A DNA stretch of 64,000 nucleotides from SIAJ01 sp963773845 (GTDB lineage: Bacteria > Planctomycetota > Planctomycetia > Gemmatales > Gemmataceae): contig CAVZCU010000011.1 in NCBI GenBank assembly GCA_963773845.1, positions 124,001 to 188,000 of the forward strand, written 5' to 3'. Every line of letters starts with the position of its first letter. Position 1 is the stretch's first letter. A program made the position numbers and the translations under genes. The notes below the pieces were generated by a model that saw only the letters and a list, made by a program, of their open reading frames with translations, had not been told where the DNA came from and ran no database searches. Below are positions 46,770-58,068 of this stretch, piece by piece.

Positions 46770-47155
46770 TTCGGTTCTGCTTGGCACCAAGAAAAGCACT
46801 CCAGTCGGCAAATTTGACGGGCCGATTGAGATCGACCTTCCCCCGGCCTCCGAGGTGCCGACTTGGAACACTCAGACCGGCGAACTGCACTTCCACGGTC
46901 GCCTAATCAAGAAGTTCACCAAGCCTGCTCCAAACCAACGAAAGGTACTTGACGAGTTCAGAGACCAGAGATGGTTGAAACAAATCGAGAATCCTTTTAT
47001 GAAGGATGCAAAAGTAGTTACACCAGTATTGCTGATGACACTGTGCGTGAACTCAACAAGCAGATCGAAGAGGCAAAGGGGCTTTTGCATTTCGCACCCG
47101 CCTAGGGAAGGACAGCATTGCCTGGGAATCTCTAGCCGTTCACTCGTCTGATTGA
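46770..47155 (+). CDS. fragmented hypothetical protein
   Basis: A frame reads VGKFDGPIEIDLPPASEVPT, HFHGRLIKKFTKPAPNQRKV, LDEFRDQRWLKQIENPF. After shifts near 47010-47100 it continues as VRELNKQIEEAKGLLHF and RLGKDSIAWESLAVHSSD. The protein pattern is coding but the start is unclear; material in other frames from about 46540 may be its N-terminus. Function unknown. Confidence 0.38.
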
Positions 47156-47190
47156 CGGTCATGCATGAATGTCATGATTTGTCGCCTGGT

Positions 47191-47246
47191 TCCGGTCTAA
47201 TCCGTCTGCTCCGGTCTGCTCCGGTCTGCTCCGGTCTGCTCCGTTC
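47191..47246. repeat. tandem 10-bp repeats
   Basis: CCGGTCTGCT occurs three times in exact tandem (47211-47240), with degenerate units on both sides (47191-47210 and 47241-47246). Seen as a simple satellite. Confidence 0.75.
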
Positions 47247-47405
47247 TTTTATCACCCTTCACTTCTGCTCCGGTCAGCTCGGTCGAAGTTTTTCTTCCGC
47301 CATGCTTTGATGTCATCTGTGTCATAAAGGTCATGGCGAGCCGCCCGAATGTCGGGCAGCCGTTGCATCCGGCTGACACAATGCGAATGTCAAGGAGTCT
47401 TGGAA

Positions 47406-48018
47406 ATGGCAGACACAGGAGAGCGACCCACCGAGGTGACGAGTCGCTACGAGCCAAGCCAGGAAGACCTGCGGGTACTTGCCGGGTATTGGCAGACGCA
47501 GAGGCGTCATAATCGATGTTTCTCGTTTTCTGACTGGCAAAGTCGGAGACAGCGACGTGACTCGCCAAGCCGAGGCTGATCGTCAGTTGGCGCAGTTAAG
47601 GGCAGTCCTCGGCGAAGACGCAATGAAAAAAATCGAGGAGGTAATCGATGCGGATTGTCGCCAGATGCTCGGCGAGGCGGCATGGGCGATCTTCGAGAAG
47701 GGGCCTGGACCCGAGTGGGACCGATACGCAGCCGAACGAACCAAGGAGAGTTCGATCTCGGAGCCGTCCAGTCTTCCCGAAGAGGATCGCTCCAAGCAAC
47801 TGGCAACTGGCTTCGACATGGAGCCGCTGCCGAATGGGAACGTGTTAATCGAGTTCTTCGGCGACGACGGCAAAACGTCCAACACTCAGGAGGTTGCACG
47901 CAGTGTTGTCCGTCATCTGCCTCTTGTGGCATTCATCACCGAGGTGGCCTTGTCAAAGGGACCGAAGGTCGCCAAGGAGATCATGGAGAAACTCGGCCGG
48001 GAGGATTCTGTCGGTTGA
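47406..48018 (+). CDS. hypothetical protein (one apparent frameshift)
   Basis: It starts MADTGERPTEVTSRYEPSQE and, after a shift near 47490, reads VSRFLTGKVGDSDVTRQAEA then LAQLRAVLGEDAMKKIEEVI, GKTSNTQEVARSVVRHLPLV and AKEIMEKLGREDSVG. It is helical with an acidic middle. No family recognised. The tail resembles nothing in the rest of the window. Confidence 0.5.
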
Positions 48019-48353
48019 GGTCCTGCCGGCGCTGGAGTCCCGGCACGACGGCCACGAGGTCTACCCTCGTGGCCGTCGTACTTGGGTCGCACTCCGTGGA
48101 ATCATGATCGGGTTAGGTAGACTCTCGACCGACCGTCCGTGAGAAGACCTCGTGAGCAGTGGTTGAGGAGGAGGGGTGGGCAGGGGATCGGGATTGCCAC
48201 GCATGACGGATTGCATTCCTCAAGCGTCCACTAAAATGCTTGGGTGCTATGGGGGTGCGATTTTGGGTGCTATTCGTCGGTCTGTCGAAAAAATGCTTAC
48301 GCAGCAAAGCATTATTTGGTCATTACTTGCAAGGATCTGCCGCTACGACGACT
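48019..48353. other. intergenic region before the tmRNA-like site
   Basis: No supported gene. Frames at 48113-48307 (minus) and 48176-48610 (plus) lack family features. The words GGGTGCTAT and TGGGTGCTATTCG repeat near 48242 and 48270, 28 bases apart, perhaps integrase arm-type sites. Confidence 0.35.
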
Positions 48354-48372
48354 GGTTTCCCGCCGCCTCCAC
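48354..48372 (+). other. sequence resembling a tmRNA 3' end, possible att site
   Basis: GGTTTCCCGCCGCCTCCAC at 48354-48372 resembles the T-loop and acceptor end of bacterial tmRNA (CCCGCCGCCTCCACCA). The 5' half of the T stem is missing, as expected for a displaced 3' fragment left by integration. A strong terminator follows at once. Confidence 0.4.
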
Positions 48373-48375
48373 TCC

Positions 48376-48409
48376 AAGGGCTTGTGGCAATGGCCACAAG
48401 CCCTTTTTC
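48376..48409 (+). terminator. strong rho-independent terminator
   Basis: A perfect 13-bp stem (AAGGGCTTGTGGC / GCCACAAGCCCTT) with a 4-base loop is followed by TTTTT. It sits 4 bases after the tmRNA-like end, which is where an RNA gene terminator would be. Confidence 0.85.
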
Positions 48410-48835
48410 CTTAAGTTGCGGATCAGGATCGGCCAACCCTTGTGCTGGAAGACTGGCGGGCAACGGCTCTTGACCGCCTTCCCAACGCGCACCCGGTCTG
48501 CGAAACTCGAACTAAGCCTTCCTTACGGTGAAATCACCATCCAAGACTTGCTCGGGCAGACCACTGGGATCGTATTTCAGTGTCGGCAGTACCACGGCGA
48601 GACGAAGTAACTTGTCGCGGAACGCGAAACCAAAGCTGGTCCCGCCATTGTCGGGATCGACGCTGCGAAGCAAAAACGTCATGGAATATGGACGGATTCC
48701 TTACCGTAGGCCGCATGCCGCCGTTACGCGTCGTTCTTCGATTTCCGTTCCTCTCGCTGTAACAGAGCAGATCGACTTTTCGGTAAGTGAGTGGAAGTTC
48801 AGAGGCTCAGAATCGTGCCGCCAACTCGTCATTCC

Positions 48836-49606
48836 ATGTTGGAAACTCTGTGGGCGGAACGCGCAAGCGAAATCTCTCACCTTGCTGCAACGCTTTTTGA
48901 CGATCCACGGCTCGATCCGCCTTTGAACCTGGAAAAGCTGGTCGATCAAATACGCGCCAGGATTGCCGTCGATGCGTCCGAAGTAGCCCTGGATGGCGTC
49001 AATGCCCTCCACCGTCGAGTGGGCGCCGAATTGCTTGGCTATGGCCATCAACTGTATGGGCCGGCATTGCATCGACTTCTTCATGGACAGGTATGGTCGG
49101 ATGATCTTGTGGAGGAATTGGTGCAAGGGGCGCTGGCTCGGGCCGCTGAACGTCTGGACGAATTGCTGAATCGACCGCGACCGCTCTTCGGTTGGCTGTG
49201 TCAATTGGTCCGGCAGCAGCGAATCGACTGGCTGCGGAACCGATCGGCCCATAAACGCGATGCCGGCCGGACGGTCTCGCTGGCGGGAGCATCTGTCGTT
49301 GCGGATACGGGGACCACGCCTACTCAGGCCGAACGCCGGTCGCGAGTGCGCGAAATGTTCGAGCGCGTGCTTGCTCATTTGCCGGCCGAAATGGCTGCCG
49401 TCCTGCGACTACACTCGGACGAACACTTGAGTCCGGCGGAGATCGCCGGGCGCCTTGGGATCAGCGGTGGCGACGCGCGGATTCGCTTGTTCCGAGCCCG
49501 TCGACGAGCCCTCGAAGTGTGGCTGCAACTGTTCCCCCAGTCGGCGGCGGAACTGGCGGAAGCCGGGGTCATGGCCCCCTCGATACAGGAGATGGACCGG
49601 AAATGA
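48836..49606 (+). CDS. ECF-type RNA polymerase sigma factor
   Basis: Starting at the ATG at 48836 (MLETLWAERASE), the protein has sigma region 2 (LFGWLCQLVRQQRIDWLRNR) and region 4 (LAHLPAEMAAVLRLHSDEHL, SPAEIAGRLGISGGDARIRL). The GTG at 48791 would add 15 residues. The stop overlaps the kinase start as ATGA, so they are translationally coupled. In planctomycetes such sigma/kinase pairs control extracytoplasmic responses; the kinase may phosphorylate or otherwise modulate the sigma factor. Confidence 0.82.
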   Translation: MLETLWAERASEISHLAATLFDDPRLDPPLNLEKLVDQIRARIAVDASEVALDGVNALHRRVGAELLGYGHQLYGPALHRLLHGQVWSDDLVEELVQGALARAAERLDELLNRPRPLFGWLCQLVRQQRIDWLRNRSAHKRDAGRTVSLAGASVVADTGTTPTQAERRSRVREMFERVLAHLPAEMAAVLRLHSDEHLSPAEIAGRLGISGGDARIRLFRARRRALEVWLQLFPQSAAELAEAGVMAPSIQEMDRK

Positions 49607-52600
49607 GCGACGATGTGCTCTATTCGGCGGCAACACTCGATTTGCTCGATGAGTTTCTTGCCGAGTACCGGCGTGCGGCACACCCCGAGCACGTGCTCGA
49701 GCGCTACGCCGCCGAACTTCCCGAATTGGCGGACGAGTTTCGTCTCCAAGCCGGTTTCAGTCTGATCGATCCAATCGACGATCCAGCCGACCCACCGGAC
49801 ATCAAGCTTTTGCGTGAGATTGGCCGGGGCGGCATGGGAATCGTTTACGAAGGCTGGCAGGAGTCGCTCGGCCGGCCCGTCGCCGTCAAGCTGCACCGCA
49901 TGACCGAGGCTCATTCCGAACGCGGGCGATTTTTTCACGAATGCCGAACGCTGGCCCGGCTGCATCAAACATCCATCGTACCGGTGCATACCGCGGGGCG
50001 TGCGGGGCCGTGGCTGTATTACGTAATGCCGCTGATTGAAGGAGCGTCGTTCGCCGAATTGATCCGCCGAGCCCGTGCACAAGCCGCGACCGGTGCTTCG
50101 TTGCCGACATTGCCCGCCCTGGTCACCGATCCACAGGCCAAAGCGTGGGACCTGCCGCCATCGGCCATCGTCAATCCGGGAAGTGGTTATGTCCGGTCGG
50201 CGGTCGAAGCCATCGTGATGGCTGCCGAGGCCATCGACTACGCCCATCATGAAGGTGTTTGGCACCTCGATCTGAAACCGTCGAACATGATGCTCGACGC
50301 GGCTGGCCACTGCTGGATCATTGATTTCGGCACGGCCCACCGAGCTGACGGTGAACCAATCGAGCGAACCGCCCGCGGCGTCGCCGAGACCATCCCTCTG
50401 GTCGACGGCATGCAGCCAACGGCGGCTGCCCCCTTTCTGACTATGGCGTATGCCGCCCCCGAGCGCTGGCGTGGCGCTGGCGACGCCCGCGCCGATGTGT
50501 GGGGACTGGGCGCGACCCTTTATGAGTTATTAACGCTGCGGCGGCCATTTCCAACGGACGACCCCGCGTCGCTTGCCGCCGCCGTCGCGGAAAGCGCACC
50601 ACCCAAGGCGACTGCATTATGCGGCGATCTGCCCCGGGATTTGTCGGCGATTGTCGAGAAGGCCTTGGCGAAGCGACCGGACGATCGCTATGCCAGCGCA
50701 GGCGCGCTGGCGGCCGATTTGCGGCGTTGGCTGGGCGGGTACGAGACACTGGCGCGTTCCTGGTCGCGGGTCGCTCGATGGGTGCAAGCCGCCCGACGGC
50801 ATAAGCCGTGGTGGATAGCCGCCAGTGCCGTGGTCTGCGCACTGCTCGCGGCTCTGGTTCTCCTTTGGCAGAAGGAACAAAGCCGCGCGGACGAGGCGAA
50901 AGCACGCGGACAGACGGCACTGGCTGAAGAAAGACTGCTTCGCGAAGCCGATTCGAGCGCCAAATCGAAGGTTTGGAGCCTACTGGAACTCGCACGGCGA
51001 CGGGCGCAGATTCCGCGCGTCGGCCGACAGGCGGACGTTCGCCGAATTCTTCTCGAAGCCGCCGTCGAGCACCGCAAAATCGCGCCGGACGAGACGACCG
51101 CGTTCCTCGATGTTGCATTTCGATCGCTGTATGTCGAAACGCTCGGCACGTTCGACATCGCGGAGACGGCCCAGGCCGATCGCGCGTCGCTGCCGAACTA
51201 CCAGTTCCGCGATTGGCCGGCCGCGATCCATCCAGACGGCGATCGCATTGCGCTCGGCACGGCGAAGCGGCCAATTGTATTTCGCCGCGGACGCGCGAAG
51301 CCGGCGCCAGATCCCGCCGATGAAAGGCTGCCGCGGGCACGGGTCGCTTATGGACCGGCCGGGGAATATCTTGCTGAAATGCTCTCCGAGGAAACGGGCG
51401 GTGGGCTGCGGCTCTGGGATCGCGAGGCGACGCGCATGCTGGGTGAACTGGTTGCGCCCGTCAAGAATGAACCCGGCTCGATCATCCGTGCGGTCGGATT
51501 CGACGAAAAGGAAAGCCGGCTATGGGCGGCACGAGCGGACGGCCGAATCAGCGGGTGGGACCTGCCGTCGCTCGCCGCGCGAAGCGATTGGCGATTGGCG
51601 GAAAAGCCGAGTGGCCCAGTGACGGCAGCGGCTTTTGCCCCCGGCGCTCGCTCGGTCGCGCTCGGTGATGGCGCCGGCCATGTCATCGCTTTCGATGAAA
51701 GCGGCCCTGTTGTGTTGCGAACGATGCCCCGGCCGCACAAATCGGTCGATGCACTGGCCTGGGGACCGTTCGGCAAGCGTCTGGCTGCCGGCACGGGCGA
51801 TGGCGCCGTTCACGTATTTGAAACGAATGGGACGTTTCTGTTTCGGGCCAATGTGTCCGCTTCCGGCGTATCGGCGATTGTTTTTTCGCCGGACGGTCAA
51901 TTCGTCAGTGCGCATTTCCGCGATGCCCCCGGGCATATTGGTATGCATCATCGGGGCGCATCGCGCTGGCCGATTGCTGGGCCGCCTGGGGGTTTTCGCG
52001 CGATGGCAAGACGATCGCCGCCACCGTCACGGGCGATGTGGCATTTCAAACTCCGGTTTATCCCCAAGTGATCGCGAGATGGGAAGGGCATCAGGCGCCC
52101 GTCGACCATGTGCGCTGGGCAGCAAATAGTAAGCGGCTCGTCACGCTGGCCAGTGATTTTGAAGTGCGCGTCTGGGATGTCACCCGTCCAGGGGGGCTGG
52201 TTCAGTCATTTTCTCCCCCGCACGCGTCTGGGTTCTGGGCAATGCAAGGGTACGTAGCCCTAAGCCCGGGCGGTGGACGCGTCGCTTATGCCAGTGGCGG
52301 CGAGAAAGATTCCAAAGCACTTGTTTACGATGTCGAATCCGGAAAGTCGCTCGCCGAATGGGATTTACCAGGGGGCTTCGAGAAATTGGCGGCCAACGGT
52401 CCCAACCGATTCGTGCTGATCCGCGAACAGACGGCAAGCAAAACGGGCAACGTCACCACCACGGTGTACGACTTGCAACCGGGAATGCCCCTCGGCAAGG
52501 GCCGGGTGATCCGCAAGCCCAAGCCTGGCGACGAGCGCCGTTTCATCGAACATTGGCTGTTGCCCGACGGTAAGCATTACTTGTGGGCCGGCCCACGCGA

Positions 52601-53096
52601 TCCGCCACGCGACCGCCGGATCGAACTTTATGAAGTGCCAAGCGGCAAGCTGGTTTGGAGCATTCCGGCCGGTGGGTCAACGATCCCTTCGACACCGAAT
52701 TGTCTCTTGAGCGAAGATCTCAAATCGCTGTGGGTCAATGCGGATACTCCGCCCACACTCCAGTACGATTTAACCAAGCGCGATCCACCCATCGCCGCGA
52801 ACGACTTGCCGCAATCGGTCTCCGCCGATCGGAAGTGGATGGCATTTACCGCGCCAGAATCGTGGCAACCTCTTACCGACGGTATCACTGAAGCGTGCGC
52901 CGGGCGATGAAGCGTGGGTCGATTTCAATTGTTCGGATTTTCTGGTGGCAACCGGGGGGAATTACATCTTCAGTCCCGACAGTCGCTATCTCGCCTGGGG
53001 CAGCGTCGACGGGAGCATTTCCATGGTCGATGTGCCCTTGCTGGTCGAACGAGTCAAAGGATTTGAGGACGTCATGAGGAGCCAACCAGCAAAATA
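49603..53096 (+). CDS. Ser/Thr protein kinase with WD40-like C-terminal domain (two apparent frameshifts)
   Basis: The kinase domain (about residues 70-360) shows IGRGGMGIVYEG, VAVKLH, the catalytic HLDLKPSNMMLD (HLD in place of HRD), IIDFGTAHRA (DFG) and YAAPERW. A transmembrane helix follows near residue 408 (WWIAASAVVCALLAALVLLW), then a sensor of WD40-type repeats: VAYGPAGEYLAEM, AVGFDEKESRLWAARADGRI, VRWAANSKRLVTLASDFEVR and YLAWGSVDGSISMVDVP. Shifts near 51940 and 52885 separate the C-terminal repeats. It is probably a membrane kinase whose external repeats sense a signal for the upstream sigma factor. Confidence 0.83.
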
Positions 53097-53293
53097 ACGC
53101 TCAACGGCTCAGCGATCCGCTCGATCCATCTGCATCACGCTGAAAGTGCCAAATCTTCGGAGACCGGGGTCGAACGCGCAGCGCTCTATCCTGGATACGG
53201 TTTTCGAGAAGCACCGCGATCGACTACAATGGGCGGTGCCGAACGACCATCAAGATTTACCGCCAAGATTGCGGTCGCAATCCGCTGATTCGC

Positions 53294-56200
53294 ATGGACA
53301 TTGGCGACATGAACTTGCCCTTTCAACACCGACGAAAACTGCGTGATCCTTTGCGAACGCCGGTCGGACTGCTGGGTGCAATTGTCGCCGGGATGCTTTG
53401 GAACGCGCCGCCACTCCGTGCGGAACCCACCGATTTTTTCGAGGCCAAGGTTCGCCCAATCCTTGTTGAACGCTGCGTCAAGTGTCACGGCCCGGAGAAA
53501 CAGAAAGGCGGTTTGCGCCTGGATTCCAAGCGGGGTTGGCAGACCGGCGGCGAAAATGGCCCGGCAATCCAGCCGGGCAAGCCGGACGAAAGTCTGGTCA
53601 TCAAAGCAGTTCGCCGGATCGACGATCGGCTGCGGATGCCGCCCGCCAAAGGACTCGCCGCGGCCGAGATCGCGGCGCTCGTGCAATGGGTCAAGGATGG
53701 AGCCATCGATCCGCGTGGCGAGGACGCCGGACGCATTGGCGGGGTTACAATCGGCGAGGCAAGGAAGTGGTGGTCGTTCCAGCCGGTCGTCCGACCCGCT
53801 GTGCCGAAAAACTCAGCGACCAATCCGATCGACGCGTTCGTTCGCGCCAAACTCGCCGAGCACAAGCTCGCACTCTCACCACCAACTGATCGGCGCACGT
53901 GGATTCGGCGAGCGACATATGATCTCACCGGCCTCCCGCCGACGATGGACGAAGTCGATGCGTTTCTCAAGGACACCGCGGCCGACGCATTCGCGAAAGT
54001 GGTGGATCGCCTGCTCGCGTCGCCCGCCTATGGCGAACGCTGGGGCCGACATTGGCTCGACCTCGTCCGCTATGCGGACACGGCCGGCGAGAATAGCGAC
54101 CATCCGTTGCCGCACGCCTGGCGGTACCGCAACTGGGTGATCGACGCGTTTAACCGCGATCAGCCGTACGACGAATTCCTGCGCGAACAACTCGCGGGGG
54201 ACATTCTCGCGGCGCACGGGCCTGCGGAACTCTACGCGAGACAAGTCGTGGCAACCGGGTTCCTGGCACTCGCACGCCGGTTCGGCCACGACATCGACAA
54301 GGACATGCACCTGACGCATGAAGACACGATCGACACGATCGGCAAAGCGTTTCTCGGGCTGACGCTCGGCTGCGCCCGCTGTCACGATCACAAGTACGAC
54401 GCGGTAACCGCGCGGGATTATTACGCGCTCTACGGCATATTCGACAGCACGAAGTTCGCGTTTCCCGGTTGCGAACCCAAACAGCAGCCGCACGATCTGG
54501 TGCCGCTCGTGCCACCAGCGGAATGGGAACGCGTCGTCAAACCATATCGCCAGAAGCTCGCGATCTTGGAAGCAGCGCAATCGCGGCTGCGCGACGAGCA
54601 AGGGAAGCGATTGCACAAATTGAAATCGGCCACGAAGGCTGCTTCCGTCCTCGCACGGGGCGAGATCCCCGATGGCGGTGAACACGAATTCGACAACCTT
54701 TCCCGTGCGATCGACGTCAAAGCCGGTCAGTTGATTCAGTTATCGGTGACGCCACTCAAGAATCACGGCGCCGATTCGACGATGGTGGAATGGGAGATAT
54801 GCGAAATCGGCGGACAGCAGCGGCATTGGAACCTGGCCCATGATGTTCTGGATGATCTGCTCGCAGGCAATCCACATCGAGATGGATTTGGCAATCCCCA
54901 TGTTTGGTGGTTCCTCGACACCCGCGATGGACCACACCTACTGCCGGAAGCGGTCCACGATCTCTTGGGCAAACGCGGACTGAACGTTTGGCGAAATGGT
55001 GACACGCCGTCCGTTTTCGTTAACGCGGGCAAGGAGCCGATCGCCGTTTGGACCAAGTTGCCGGCTCGTTCCATCTTCGTTCATCCCGCGCCAAATGGAA
55101 ATGTCGCGATCGGGTGGCTCAGCCCCATCGCGGGCAAGATTCGCATCACCGGTCGAGTGAAAGACGTTCACCCCGGCGGTCCGGACGGCGTCGGCTGGTT
55201 GATTGAGCGCTTTGCCGGCGACATGAAGGCCGACTTGCTCGCTCTCGCGGCGTTATCCGAAAAGGGGATGAAGCTCGAACGCGAACGGGCCGCGTTGACC
55301 GCGTCAGCACCTAAAATCCCGGTTGCTTATGCCGTATCGGAAGGCTCGCCACACGACGTCAAGCTGCAACTTCGCGGCGATCCGGAGAAGCCGGGCCCGG
55401 TGCAGCCGCGACGGTGGCTCGAAGTGTTTGGCGGCCAAGCCATATCCACTCGCTCGGGAAGCGGCCGGCTGCAACTGGCGGATTGGATTGCGTCGAAGTC
55501 GAATCCACTAACCGCTCGCGTCATGGTGAATCGAATCTGGCTCCATCACTTTGGCAAAGGCCTGGTGAAGACCGCGAACGACTTCGGCACTCGGGGAATC
55601 GCGCCGACGCATCCGGAACTGCTCGACTGGCTGGCGGCCGAGTTCGTCGAGTCCGGCTGGAGCGTCAAGGCGATGCATCGGCGAATCATGCTGTCCGCGA
55701 CCTATCAGCAAGGAAGCACGCCAAGTGCGAGTGCTGCAACCATCGATGCAATCAACGATTTGTACTCGCGGTTCGAGCGCCGCCGGCTGAGTGCCGAAGA
55801 AATCCGCGACTCGCTGCTCACTTCCAGCGGTCGGCTCGATCGCACGCCGGGCGGCCCGCACCCCTTCCCGCCGGAGTCCACTTGGAACTTCACTCAACAC
55901 GTGCCATTCAGCACCTTCTACGACTCCGACAAGCGGAGCGTTTACTTAATCAGCCTGCGCAACCGCCGTCACCCGTTCTTGGGACTGTTCGACGGAGCCG
56001 ACCCGAACGCCACCACGCCCGTGCGGCAGGATACGACGGTCCCGACGCAGGCACTCTACTTCCTGAACGACCCGTTCTTCCATGCGCAGGCCGAAAAGCT
56101 TGCAACGCGAGCACTGGCCCTGCCGAACGACTCGGCTCGACTGGACGAATTGTTCCGCCTCGCCTTGCAACGATTGCCCACGATCAGCGACCGCAAACTC

Positions 56201-56327
56201 GCCAAGACGTTCTTGTCTCAATACACCGCAGCCCTCTCGAATACTCCACCCGCCCGGCGCAACGATCGCCTGGTCGGCCCTCGCCCGCATTATCCTTGCT
56301 GGCAACGAATTCCTTTACTTGGATTGA
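53294..56327 (+). CDS. PSD1-type protein: cytochrome-like, DUF1549 and DUF1553 (one apparent frameshift)
   Basis: About 1010 residues. An N-terminal signal (VGLLGAIVAGMLWNAPPLRA) is followed by a c-type haem motif (CVKCHGPEKQKGGLRLDSKR). DUF1549 includes WWSFQPVVRPAVPK, ATYDLTGLPPTMDEVDAFL and WGRHWLDLVRYADTAGENS. A middle carbohydrate-like region leads to DUF1553 (NPLTARVMVNRIWLHHFGKG, LDWLAAEFVESGWSVKAMHR, RRLSAEEIRDSLL). Near 56240 a shift leads to the real end LARIILAGNEFLYLD. The start at 53294 (or 53309) is chosen for the signal. It pairs with a DUF1501 gene 3 bases downstream; both are secreted and abundant in planctomycetes, possibly in polysaccharide breakdown. Confidence 0.85.
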
Positions 56328-56330
56328 TCC

Positions 56331-57722
56331 ATGGTCCCCGTTTCCCGTCGTTGCTTTGTCCGGTCGGCCGTGGCCGGCTCGCTGCTCATGGACGGCATTC
56401 TCAGCGAGTTGCTGGCCGCGGAGTCGACCGATCCGCTCGCACCGAAGAGACCGCATCACCAGGCGAAGGCCAAATCCATCATCTTCCTGTTCATGAGCGG
56501 CGGTGTCTCGCACGTTGACGCGTTCGATCCGAAGCCGAAGCTGATCGCGGATCACGGCAAGCAAATCACGCTCAACCATCCGGAGACGCGGAACCGCCCG
56601 GGCTACGAAAAGCTCTTTCTGAAGAAGCCGAACTGGAAGTTCTCGCCGCGTGGCAAAAGCGGCGTCGAGGTGAGCGATCTGTTTCCGCACCTGGCGCGGC
56701 AGATTGACGACGTCGCCCTCATTCGCTCGATGCACACGAGCCACTCCAACCATTACAACGCCACGCTCGGCATGCATACGGGATCGTTCGCGTTCGCGCG
56801 GCCGAGCATTGGTTCGTGGATCAGCTATGGCCTCGGCACGCCGAATCGGAACCTGCCATCGTTCCTGGTCCTGGCGCCGCAGATGCCGTACGCCGGCACG
56901 CAGGTCTGGGCCGCTGATTTTCTGCCCGCCGCCCATCAAGGCACGCGGGTCGTGCCCGGGCCAGAGCCGATCGCGAATCTCAAGCGTCGAGTGCCGACCG
57001 AGCGGCGTCAGCAACTGGAACTCGACGCGCTGAAGCAGTTCAATGAATTGCACCGAGCCGATCGCGGCAACGATCCCAAATTGGCAGCGCGGATCCGCTC
57101 GTTCGAAACGGCCGCGGGAATGCAGTCCGAGATGCCGGCCGCCCTCGATCTCTCGAAGGAACAGGATTCCACTCTCCAGCTCTACGGCCTGAAACGGGGA
57201 CAACAGGAAGGCTTTGGCTGGCAGTGCCTGGTCGCCCGCCGGCTTGTCGAACGAGGCGTGCGCTTCGTCGAGCTGATTCACACCGGTTCGAGCGGCAACT
57301 GGGATTCGCACGGCAACATGGCGGATCATGGCCGGCTCGCTCCACAAGTCGATCAACCCATGGCGGGCTTGATCCAGGACTTGAAGCGGCGCGGACTCTT
57401 CGATGATGTACTGGTCGTCTGGACGACCGAGTTCGGGCGAACGCCGTTCAACAACACCGCCGACAATCCGGGCCGCGAACATCACAATTGGGCGTTCAGT
57501 TCGTGGCTCGCGGGAGCCGGGGTCAAACGCGGCATTGCCTACGGCGCGACCGACGAGCATGGCATCAAGGCCGTGGAGAAGCCGGTTCATGTCCACGACT
57601 TCCATGCCACCATTCTGCACCTGATGGGACTCGACCACACGAAGCTGACCTACCGCCATGCTGGGCGGGATTATCGACTCACGGATGTGTCCGGCGAGGT
57701 GGCGACAGGGGTTTTGACCTAA
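56331..57722 (+). CDS. DUF1501 protein with Tat-like signal
   Basis: A 463-aa protein with an N-terminal RRCFVRSAVAGSLLMDG (Tat-like twin arginine) and the sulfatase-like DUF1501 fold: IIFLFMSGGVSHVDAFDPKP, LIRSMHTSHSNHYNATLGMH, VRFVELIHTGSSGNWDSHGN, VVWTTEFGRTPFNN and GREHHNWAFSSWLAGAGVKR. The H/D ligands of alkaline-phosphatase-like enzymes are in place. It starts 3 bases after PSD1 and forms the usual PSD1-DUF1501 operon. Confidence 0.88.
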   Translation: MVPVSRRCFVRSAVAGSLLMDGILSELLAAESTDPLAPKRPHHQAKAKSIIFLFMSGGVSHVDAFDPKPKLIADHGKQITLNHPETRNRPGYEKLFLKKPNWKFSPRGKSGVEVSDLFPHLARQIDDVALIRSMHTSHSNHYNATLGMHTGSFAFARPSIGSWISYGLGTPNRNLPSFLVLAPQMPYAGTQVWAADFLPAAHQGTRVVPGPEPIANLKRRVPTERRQQLELDALKQFNELHRADRGNDPKLAARIRSFETAAGMQSEMPAALDLSKEQDSTLQLYGLKRGQQEGFGWQCLVARRLVERGVRFVELIHTGSSGNWDSHGNMADHGRLAPQVDQPMAGLIQDLKRRGLFDDVLVVWTTEFGRTPFNNTADNPGREHHNWAFSSWLAGAGVKRGIAYGATDEHGIKAVEKPVHVHDFHATILHLMGLDHTKLTYRHAGRDYRLTDVSGEVATGVLT

Positions 57723-57730
57723 GGCCGCGG

Positions 57731-57995
57731 CTGGAAAATGATCTACCATGCGGACGGTGTCGAGCCTGTTCGATTTTCCCGGCAGTGCCGATCACCTCGT
57801 ATGAAGCGCGACCGCCCGCAGCCCGCTCTGGGGTGATGGAGAAAAAGTTGGCGGAGTTGGCGGAGACTCTGTCATTTTGGCAGTCTGCGGTTCCATTTGT
57901 TCTCCTCTTGTCTCCATTCGGCGAGTTCGAGGTCTTGGGCAGCAGCGGGAAAATGATCTGCCAAGCGGACGGTGTTGAGTCTGCTCGATTCTCCC
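57731..57995. repeat. pair of 50-bp direct repeats between convergent genes
   Basis: A unit GGAAAATGATCTACCATGCG then ACGGTGTCGAGCCTGTTCGA occurs at 57731-57780 and again at 57946-57995 with 7 mismatches in 50. The right copy is flanked by inverted arms (AGCAGCGGGAAAAT at 57941 and ATTTTCCCGCCGCTGCT at 58014-58030), so it looks like a small hairpin element. The 57723-58068 gap holds no gene. Confidence 0.65.
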
Positions 57996-58068
57996 AATGC
58001 TTGCCGCAATTTTATTTTCCCGCCGCTGCTTAATGGGGCATTGCCTCAGAGTTGACACGGACCCGTTC

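Noticed and set aside
48176..48610. ORF running through the tmRNA-like site and terminator
   Set aside because: It crosses a strong terminator hairpin and has no domain or natural start.
56184..57749. 521-residue minus-strand frame over the DUF1501 gene
   Set aside because: The plus strand encodes a complete DUF1501 protein with Tat signal. The minus frame is a codon-mirror artefact.
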